A DNA stretch of 64,000 nt, taken from the NCBI GenBank assembly GCA_022824395.1, contig JAJDZX010000030.1, positions 1-64,000 on the forward strand, in the 5' to 3' direction. Below the pieces are notes generated by a model. That model was given only the letters and a program-made list of their open reading frames with translations. It searched no databases and was not told the DNA's origin. The DNA comes from Alphaproteobacteria bacterium (GTDB taxonomy: Bacteria; Pseudomonadota; Alphaproteobacteria; TMED109). Below are positions 57,031 to 64,000 of the stretch, piece by piece; positions within the stretch are counted from its first letter, which is position 1, and each line of letters opens with the position of its first letter. A program made the translations under genes and the position numbers.

Positions 57031-57314
57031 ACCCGGCGCAACCGGCCGCTTCCCGGACGGCCGAGATCCGCAACCTCCGCGGTCTGCATGCGCGGGCAGC
57101 AGCACGGTTCGTGAAATGCGCCAGCCAGTTCCAGGCCGACGTCACCGTGCGCAAGGATGAGCTGTCCGCTGACGGCAAGTCGATCCTGGGCCTGATGGCA
57201 CTGTCCGCCTCAATCGGGACCACCGTCTCCATTGAGGCGAGCGGTCCGGAAGCGGGGTCAGCCGTTGCCGCCCTCGGCCAGCTTGTGGACGAGGGTTTCG
57301 GCGAAGAACACTGA
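57027..57314 (+). CDS. ptsH: HPr-like phosphocarrier protein (NPr)
   Basis: The 95-residue carrier passes phosphate from EI-Ntr to PtsN and the EIIA-Man-like protein. The catalytic His is in NLRGLHARAAARFVK, and the kinase-target Ser region DGKSILGLMALSA is intact, matching the presence of hprK. Start GTG 57027 overlaps the preceding stop. The enzyme I gene (ptsP) is not in the window. It ends a seven-gene same-strand run from kdsD with mostly overlapping junctions. Confidence 0.93.
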   Translation: MNPAQPAASRTAEIRNLRGLHARAAARFVKCASQFQADVTVRKDELSADGKSILGLMALSASIGTTVSIEASGPEAGSAVAALGQLVDEGFGEEH

Positions 57315-57456
57315 TTCCGCCATCCGGACTTCAGGCCATCGGGCACGCAGGACTGAGCATTTCACTGACGGCGTCGCCATTTCCAGGGACCTGGCTCCGG
57401 CACGTTCGCAAGCACCGCGGTCGTGGCCATGCATCCCGCCGCGGGCAGGCTCTGCG

Positions 57457-58143
57457 CTACGGCCGAGAAAGCGTGCCCTCCGTCTGGTTCAAGGGATAAA
57501 TGAGGTTCAGCGCCGCAAGGATCGTGATGCTGAATTCCGTCAGTTCTCCCCGCCTCGGGGCGCCGGCTGCCATGTTCACCAAGCCCTCCACGAGCACGAT
57601 CACGAGCAAATAGCCGAGATACTGGTACCGCTTCGGGATGGGTATCCCCCAAGCGTCGAGAAACCGGCGCGCGAAGGCAGAGGCATGGTACAGGGGCTTG
57701 ATCAAACCCAGATACAGCACGAACAGCAGCAATATTCCCTTCGAGAAAATGTCCTTGTTGATCGACACCCCGCCAACGGCAAGGTTGTGGAGATTGATCT
57801 CCTGCTGCTTGTTGTGGCTCAGGAAAAACTCCGAACTGTCGATGGCAAGCAGCCTTTGCCCCCAGGAGATCTCTTCGCCGGCACCAAAGATCGCCAGCAC
57901 CGACAGCACGGCGAGGACCGACCGCTGCCTCCAGTTGAGAAGATGCCTGTATTTCCAGAGCCGGCCCGCCAAGAGCACGGCGACCGAGCCCAGCGCGATA
58001 ACCGTCAACCACTCCAGCAGCCCGTCCTCGGCCGTGTAGACGCTGTGGAAGTAATCGTGGTTCACAAGACTGAGAAACACGCCCAGACCGAACAGGATCG
58101 CAGCGTTGATCAGGACAAACGTTTCGGTTCTATCAACGGGCAT
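57457..58143 (-). CDS. Polytopic membrane protein with EEISWGQR and NLHN motifs, function unknown
   Basis: The 228-residue protein has about five to six hydrophobic helices. EDGLLEWLT (residues 39-47), GAGEEISWGQRLL (87-99) and NKQQEINLHN (111-120) are charged or polar motifs next to membrane helices. Similar motif sets recur in unannotated bacterial membrane proteins that I recall but cannot name. The clustering of Glu, Gln, Arg, Asn and His looks catalytic or ligand-binding. The start at 58143 (MPVDRTE) is chosen over 58176 to keep overlap with the upstream gene to 11 bases. It is the last gene of a three-gene cassette. Confidence 0.65.
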   Translation of the reverse strand: MPVDRTETFVLINAAILFGLGVFLSLVNHDYFHSVYTAEDGLLEWLTVIALGSVAVLLAGRLWKYRHLLNWRQRSVLAVLSVLAIFGAGEEISWGQRLLAIDSSEFFLSHNKQQEINLHNLAVGGVSINKDIFSKGILLLFVLYLGLIKPLYHASAFARRFLDAWGIPIPKRYQYLGYLLVIVLVEGLVNMAAGAPRRGELTEFSITILAALNLIYPLNQTEGTLSRP

Positions 58144-58717
58144 CGCGAAAACGCCTCCAAGCACGACTGCCGGCATGCCACGACGAATACACGAAGGCGA
58201 TCGGATCGATCAGATAATCCAACATGTTATCGCTATCGCCGGCATCATGGCCATGCAACAGCAGCGACAGGGCCGCCCAGACAGCAAGCAACCGGGTGGC
58301 CGCGAATCCGACACACGACACCGCCAGGAATAGCAATCCCAGAGCTGCGTACGGATGGTACCCGACCGCGTAGAGATCAATGGGGCCGACGCCCAATGCC
58401 GAGGGATACATCACGAGACCCAGCCAGAAAATGCACGCGCACAGTCGGCCGAGGTCTTCCTCCGCCACCCACTCAGGCAGGAGGCTCCTTACCGCACAGC
58501 ACCCCGAAATCAACAGCATGCCCACGCTGGGTTCCGCCTGAACCGCGGCAACGAACCCGACGAGAGGAACGTGGTCAAGTTGAATTGAGAAGGCCGTGGC
58601 CACGATGGCTGCAGCGATCCCGAACCTGATGGACCAGTTGTCCGTGTAGCGGGCGGAACAGCAGACACCCAGCGAAACCAGTACGAATGCCCAACCGAAA
58701 GAACCGTATGCGGTCAT
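58133..58717 (-). CDS. Polytopic membrane protein, function unknown
   Basis: The 194-residue protein has about five to six predicted helices, including FGWAFVLVSLGVC, FGIAAAIVATAFSI and LGLLFLAVSCVGFAAT, with few charged residues between them. It ends in an Arg/Trp-rich cytoplasmic-looking tail. I do not recognise a family. Its ATG overlaps the sialidase-like stop by four bases and its end overlaps the next membrane gene, so the three products are made together and may form one complex. Confidence 0.6.
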   Translation of the reverse strand: MTAYGSFGWAFVLVSLGVCCSARYTDNWSIRFGIAAAIVATAFSIQLDHVPLVGFVAAVQAEPSVGMLLISGCCAVRSLLPEWVAEEDLGRLCACIFWLGLVMYPSALGVGPIDLYAVGYHPYAALGLLFLAVSCVGFAATRLLAVWAALSLLLHGHDAGDSDNMLDYLIDPIAFVYSSWHAGSRAWRRFRDAR

Positions 58718-59928
58718 GGTTCCGCAGCGGGACCGCGCCGTATTCGTGCAAGCCAGGTTTCGTTGAACGTAACGTGCTTGATGTATTGACGGTCGTACGT
58801 ATAGGCAACATGGATACGTCCGCTTGAGTCCCGCAATATCGACGGGTAGGAAAAGCGCATCCCGGAGCCGGTTTCGGTACGCTCGATATCGTAAATCCGT
58901 GTCCAGTCGCCCGGATCCTGCTCGGAAACGGCCAGTGACAAGTTGTTTCGCCCAATCTCTGAATGGTTGTAAACCATGAGCGTTTCACTGCCCGCCAGCC
59001 GAATGGCGTCAATTGCGCTGTCGGGATTCGGCAAATTCGAGTGTCGTGGAGAAGTAAAACTCAACCCTGCGTCGCTCGTGCTGACGTAGTGAACACGCTT
59101 CACATTGTCTCCTGCATGCCGCATGAAAACATGCGCGGTCTCCGCGTCCACGGCAACCAGCGCGGGCTGAATGTGACTTCGTCCGCGGGTCAGCCGCTTC
59201 TTTCCCCGGACCGATCCATCGGGATTCAGGTGCAATAGCTCAGCGAACTTGCCCAGCAACTCGTGGTAGACCGGGAGCGCGATGCTCCCGTCCAGCATTT
59301 GGACGGGCCGGCCCTTGACCAACGTACTTACATTGAATGCTGGGCTGCTAACCAGCCGCCTTGCCCGGCCAAACGTTGTCCCGCCATCGCGGGAGACCAT
59401 TGCATTGATCGCACTGCCGGACCATCCACCGAATGAAACACTGACAAAAAAGACCCATACCTGTCCGGCGGCATCACGGAAACCGACGGGATTCCCCAAC
59501 TTCTTGATGTATCTGCCTAATTCTTCAGAGAGCTTCTCCCTATTCATGATTTCCCGGGCGGCTTCCCACTGCTGCTCGTTCGGTGGCAAACGGGCCGTAT
59601 AGATCCCCACGTCACGGGCCCCCTCTCTGCTTCCCCCGTACCAGAACGCCCGGATTCCTCCATCTGCCAGTTCGATCAGGGCCGCGCTGTGCACCATGGC
59701 ACGCCCTCCGGGATCGATGGCGCGTTCCTCCCAGACGGGTTCAGCCTCCGAGTCTCCGATCATGTCAGTTGTGTGGGACCCGGTCCCAACTGCATCCGCC
59801 CGGTAGCCCGGCGCAGCGATGTACGAAGTCACGGATTCAAGCGCAGGCGGCAGGGCAAAGCCCAGGAGCACACCGATGCCCGTAATGGCGAGCAAACGTC
59901 GATTTGTTCTTGAAATAATCCGCACCAT
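58714..59928 (-). CDS. Sialidase-like (BNR/Asp-box) protein, membrane-anchored
   Basis: This is a protein of about 404 residues with a basic N-terminus and one hydrophobic helix (LLAITGIGVLLGFALPPAL), so it is probably exported and anchored. A six-bladed propeller of sialidase type should follow. MVHSAALIELADGGIRAFWYGGSREG has the early Arg region, and Asp-box-like turns appear in SRDGGTTFG and STSDAGLSF. Tyr and Glu candidates occur later. Predicted neuraminidases of this kind are often not proven sialidases. MVRIISR at 59928 is preferred over the longer frame to 59991. It leads the cassette with two membrane proteins. Confidence 0.7.
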   Translation of the reverse strand: MVRIISRTNRRLLAITGIGVLLGFALPPALESVTSYIAAPGYRADAVGTGSHTTDMIGDSEAEPVWEERAIDPGGRAMVHSAALIELADGGIRAFWYGGSREGARDVGIYTARLPPNEQQWEAAREIMNREKLSEELGRYIKKLGNPVGFRDAAGQVWVFFVSVSFGGWSGSAINAMVSRDGGTTFGRARRLVSSPAFNVSTLVKGRPVQMLDGSIALPVYHELLGKFAELLHLNPDGSVRGKKRLTRGRSHIQPALVAVDAETAHVFMRHAGDNVKRVHYVSTSDAGLSFTSPRHSNLPNPDSAIDAIRLAGSETLMVYNHSEIGRNNLSLAVSEQDPGDWTRIYDIERTETGSGMRFSYPSILRDSSGRIHVAYTYDRQYIKHVTFNETWLARIRRGPAAEP

Positions 59929-59962
59929 GAACAACAACTTCACAGATCTTGTGCTTCCGAAA

Positions 59963-59991
59963 AGAGTACAAACGACTTGGGAATCCTTCAA
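59963..59991 (-). promoter_or_regulatory. Putative promoter of the sialidase cassette
   Basis: On the minus strand TTGAAG (59986-59991) and TACTCT (59963-59968) are 17 bases apart, 35 bases before the preferred start. The surrounding 60 bases are AT-rich. Confidence 0.35.
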
Positions 59992-60147
59992 TAAACCCTA
60001 TTCTATAATTGGACCGGCACCCCCCTTCCGATATTCTGCGACTGCCTGTCGCCGCGCGTAAAACGCAGGCAAACTCACGGGCCTGCAGCGCCCCCGAGCC
60101 AGAACCATGACACTCGGGCCGATATACTGCGCCGCTCTCGTGAGGGG

Positions 60148-61461
<1,314 letters not shown>

Positions 61462-61462
61462 C

Positions 61463-61951
61463 GTGGGATCTTCCCCGGAATCGGTTGCAACCAGCGTGCG
61501 CCGATTGCTGCTTCCTGACACCGGAGCCACGAACGACCTTGCAGCCGGGCTGGCGCCATTGGCCCGTCGGGGTGACGTGCTTGGGCTGGTGGGCCCTCTG
61601 GGGGCCGGAAAGACAACCTTTGCACGGGCGTTCATCGGCGCCCTCGGCGGCAGCGGAGTCGTGCCCAGTCCCACCTGGCCCCTGGTCGAGTGCCACTCGA
61701 CCGGAGCCGGGAACGTCTGGCATTTCGACTTGCACCGGCTCGAACATGCCGATGAAGTTTGGGAGCTCGGGCTCGAAGAGGCGCTTGCCGACGGCATCTC
61801 GCTCATCGAATGGCCGGAGATCATCGAACGTTGGCTGCCGCCCGAGCGGCTCATGCTGCGGCTGGAGCACGCGGGTACCGGCAGGGCGGTGACGCTCGAG
61901 CCGGGGGCCACGTGGGGCTCGCGTCTCCAAAAGGTGGCCGGCAATGGCTGA
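61463..61951 (+). CDS. tsaE: tRNA threonylcarbamoyladenosine biosynthesis ATPase TsaE
   Basis: The 162-residue ATPase supports TsaB/TsaD in making t6A37 of tRNA. Walker A GPLGAGKTTFARAFI, the PSPTWPLVE switch and HFDLHRLEHADEVWELGLEE are standard. GTG 61463 follows the ahcY stop by one base. Its end overlaps the kinase gene by eight bases. The tsaE-amgK-murU order is common in Alphaproteobacteria. Confidence 0.92.
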   Translation: MGSSPESVATSVRRLLLPDTGATNDLAAGLAPLARRGDVLGLVGPLGAGKTTFARAFIGALGGSGVVPSPTWPLVECHSTGAGNVWHFDLHRLEHADEVWELGLEEALADGISLIEWPEIIERWLPPERLMLRLEHAGTGRAVTLEPGATWGSRLQKVAGNG

Positions 61952-62933
61952 GCGCCGTGCCCGGCTGGACACCTTTCTGAAACGCCAAGGGATCGATCCG
62001 GGTACCGCCGTCCTGCTGGCCGGCGACGCGTCGAACCGCCGGTACTTCCGCACGCCTGGCGGCGTGTTGATGGATGCTCCCCCCGATCTCGAGGACGTCC
62101 GGCCATTCGTTCGCGTGGCGCGTCATCTGCGAGACCTCGGGCTGTCGGCTCCGGAGATTCTGGCCGAGGACGTGGATGACGGCTGGCTGCTGCTGGAGGA
62201 TCTCGGCGACGACCTGTTTTCCCGCGTGCTCGCGACCGGAGCGGCCCCCGAGCCGCTCTACGAAATGGCGGTCGACGTGCTAGTGACGATCACGCGGCAT
62301 CCGCCGCCGCAGTGGTTGGACGCCTACGACCTGCGGCCCCTGCTGGCCGAAGCCGACCTGTTTCTGGACTGGTACCTGCCGGCCGTCGGCGTCGAACCCG
62401 ACCAGGAGCGCCGCGACACGTGGCGCGATGCATGGGCCGCCGTGCTGACCCCCCACCTCGATGTGTTGCCGGTCCTCGTGCTCCGAGACTGCCACGTGGA
62501 CAACCTGCTGTGGCTCCGCGATCGACCGTCGCCGGCAAATGTCGGACTGATCGACTTCCAAGACGCGCTCGCGGGCCATCCCGCGTATGACCTTGCATCG
62601 CTGCTCGACGATGTACGGAATCCTTTGCCATCGGGTCTCGTAGCCAGATTGTTGAAGCGGTTCCTTGCCGCAACGTCGCTGGAGCCGTCGGAATTTCGCG
62701 CCGCGTTTGCTGCGCTCTCCGCCCAGCGGTCATCCAAGATCCTCGGCATCTTCACCCGCCTGGCCCGCAGGGACCAAAAGCCCCGCTACCTGACGTGGCT
62801 GCCCGCTACCTGGAAGCTGCTGGAGCACCGCATCAGCGACGACGGTTTGCTTGCGGTCCGGGAGTGGTTCGACCGGCACGTTCCGGTCCCGCTTCGGCAA
62901 TCGGACGCATTCAATGGCCTCGGCAATCCGTAG
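61944..62933 (+). CDS. amgK: N-acetylmuramate/N-acetylglucosamine kinase AmgK-like
   Basis: The 329-residue aminoglycoside-phosphotransferase-fold kinase phosphorylates the anomeric carbon of N-acetylmuramic acid in a peptidoglycan recycling route that bypasses de novo UDP-MurNAc synthesis. DASNRRYFR is the early substrate/ATP loop, LVLRDCHVDNLLW the catalytic loop (Brenner motif) and GLIDFQDALAGHPAYDL the metal-binding segment. Pairing with the downstream nucleotidyltransferase supports the function. Confidence 0.87.
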   Translation: MAERRARLDTFLKRQGIDPGTAVLLAGDASNRRYFRTPGGVLMDAPPDLEDVRPFVRVARHLRDLGLSAPEILAEDVDDGWLLLEDLGDDLFSRVLATGAAPEPLYEMAVDVLVTITRHPPPQWLDAYDLRPLLAEADLFLDWYLPAVGVEPDQERRDTWRDAWAAVLTPHLDVLPVLVLRDCHVDNLLWLRDRPSPANVGLIDFQDALAGHPAYDLASLLDDVRNPLPSGLVARLLKRFLAATSLEPSEFRAAFAALSAQRSSKILGIFTRLARRDQKPRYLTWLPATWKLLEHRISDDGLLAVREWFDRHVPVPLRQSDAFNGLGNP

Positions 62934-62969
62934 CCACGGCGCTCGCTTGCCACGCGCCCCGACCATCCC

Positions 62970-63698
62970 ATGAGGGCCATTCACACGGCCATGGTACTCG
63001 CCGCCGGACGCGGCGAGCGAATGCGGCCGCTCACCGACCGCGTTCCGAAGCCCCTGGTCCGGATTGCCGGCCGGTCCATGCTGGACCGGATGCTGGATGC
63101 GCTGGAACGTTTTGGCGTATCGAGCGCTGTCGTCAACGCAAGCCATCTCGGCTGGCAGGTCGAGCGAATGCTGGAACGGCGGACGCGGCCGCCCGTCCAC
63201 GTCAGCCTGGAAGACGAACGCCTGGAAACCGGAGGGGGGGTGCGGCGAGCCCTGCCCCATCTCGGACACGGCGCGTTTCTGGTCGCCAATGCCGACATCG
63301 TGTTGCCGCGCGCCGAGTATGCGTTTCGGTCGCTGGAGCAGCACTGGGATGGCCGGGCCATGGATGCGCTGCTGCTGGTAACGCCCCGGGATCGAGCAAC
63401 AGGCTATTCGGGCAACGGCGACTTCGACCTCCTCCCCCATCTCGCGGGCGCAGCGCCGCTCGTACGAACCGATTCCGATCGACAGCCCTACGTGTTCACA
63501 GGGCTTCAGATACTGTCGCAAACCCTGTTCAAAGACGCTCCGGACGGCCCTTTTTCCCTGGGCGCCCTGTACCGCCGTGCCCGCCTCGAGCAGCGCCTGT
63601 TCGGCATCGTGCACCATGGCGGTTGGTTTCACGTCGGGACCGTCCAGGCGGTGCAGGACACGGAACGGCTGCTCGCGACCAGAGAGGCAACAGTGTGA
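62970..63698 (+). CDS. murU: N-acetylmuramate alpha-1-phosphate uridylyltransferase MurU-like
   Basis: The 242-residue nucleotidyltransferase converts MurNAc-1-phosphate to UDP-MurNAc. The signature MVLAAGRGERMRPLTD is followed by PKPLV, then NADIVLP (metal Asp) and LETGGGVRRALP. It ends WFHVGTVQAVQDTERLL, typical of MurU. It starts 36 bases after amgK. addB and addA, which follow in many relatives, were not recognised. Confidence 0.9.
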   Translation: MRAIHTAMVLAAGRGERMRPLTDRVPKPLVRIAGRSMLDRMLDALERFGVSSAVVNASHLGWQVERMLERRTRPPVHVSLEDERLETGGGVRRALPHLGHGAFLVANADIVLPRAEYAFRSLEQHWDGRAMDALLLVTPRDRATGYSGNGDFDLLPHLAGAAPLVRTDSDRQPYVFTGLQILSQTLFKDAPDGPFSLGALYRRARLEQRLFGIVHHGGWFHVGTVQAVQDTERLLATREATV

Positions 63699-64000
63699 GC
63701 CGGCACCTGCCAAATCCACCGTCGGCCACATCGCTGCGAGACTCCATCCGGTGGTGGATGATCCACACGTCCGGTCGCGCGGGCGGCATCCCCATCACCA
63801 GCTCTCGCCCTGCCGCGGCGAGAAGTTCGACAAGCCGGTTCGGCTTCACGGGTCACTGGAGGCGGGAAGCCCGAACGGTCTTCAACGCGCAGCCGCACCA
63901 GTGCCCGACACCGGATGTTACGGGCTCCATCGTGATGAGACGCGCGACAGACGGACGCAAGGGCTCGACATGGCCAGGAAGGATGCGTCCATGGCGCACA
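63699..64000. other. Right-edge sequence without identified gene
   Basis: A plus-strand frame from GTG 63695 stays open to the edge, but its translation matches no family I know, including AddB. On the minus strand a frame from 63849 reads LVELLAAAGRELVMGMPPARPDVWIIHHRM, which looks somewhat protein-like but is short and bounded by a stop. I cannot decide between decayed and novel sequence. Confidence 0.35.

Noticed and set aside
59992-60147. SAH or SAM riboswitch before ahcY
   Set aside because: The region has a weak GCCTG/CAGGC stem but none of the conserved core bases I know for SAH or SAM riboswitches.
63695-64000. Start of addB after murU, expected from synteny
   Set aside because: The open plus-strand frame shows no AddB-like N-terminal pattern.

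Overview
The window is GC-rich, densely packed bacterial chromosome. The gene set points to an alphaproteobacterium, probably near Rhodospirillales. Markers for this are a short HPr kinase followed by an EIIA-Man-like protein and HPr, an NrnC-type diribonuclease, DUF2125 and DUF3035 proteins, a SUV3-like helicase, a fused indolepyruvate oxidoreductase, and the order ribF-ileS-lspA-DUF3035. Many genes are translationally coupled by 1-11 base overlaps (ATGA, GTGA, TGATG), and GTG starts are frequent. I see no rRNA, tRNA or CRISPR array.

Layout. 1-430: the end of an IS630-type transposase, a 116-bp element with inverted ends and TA flanks, and a remnant of a Schlafen-like ATPase gene. 0.9-9.2 kb: msrA, a FAH-family hydrolase, a SUV3-like helicase, a YciI protein, a denD-like dehydrogenase, a DUF2125 protein, and tyrosine genes (prephenate dehydrogenase, chorismate mutase). 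9.7-18 kb: a HAD hydrolase, an alpha/beta hydrolase, recA, bioY, a decayed SDR gene, rmuC, and the recR-ybaB-dnaX operon. 18-25.9 kb: nudC, pheA, kdsB, then ribF-ileS-lspA and a DUF3035 lipoprotein. 26.3-27.9 kb: a truncated lipoprotein-sorting gene coupled to a beta-barrel protein. 28.6-33.1 kb: a squalene pathway (FPP synthase, hpnC, hpnD, hpnE) with no squalene-hopene cyclase in the window. 33.1-42.8 kb: indolepyruvate oxidoreductase, glycerate kinase, a Tat-like amidohydrolase, a TPR protein, and a frameshifted aldehyde dehydrogenase. 43.0-48.9 kb: rpmI-rplT-pheS-pheT-lepA. 49-51.2 kb: a TrpB2-type synthase and nrnC. 51.2-57.3 kb: a long run linking lipopolysaccharide export (kdsD, lptC, lptA, lptB) with rpoN and the regulatory phosphotransferase genes (ptsN, hprK, EIIA-Man, HPr). 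57.4-59.9 kb: an opposite-strand cassette of a sialidase-like protein and two polytopic membrane proteins. 60.1-63.7 kb: ahcY, tsaE, amgK, murU.

Functional themes are the cell envelope (Kdo, Lpt, lipoprotein signal peptidase, muramic acid recycling, squalene), aromatic amino acids, translation, DNA repair and PTS-Ntr regulation. Several loci are decaying: the ATPase remnant, the internally deleted SDR, the truncated lipoprotein-sorting gene and the frameshifted aldehyde dehydrogenase. The least understood part is the cassette at 57457-59928. It sits between HPr and ahcY, which are neighbours in Rhizobiales, and encodes a membrane protein with EEISWGQR and NLHN motifs of unknown function.
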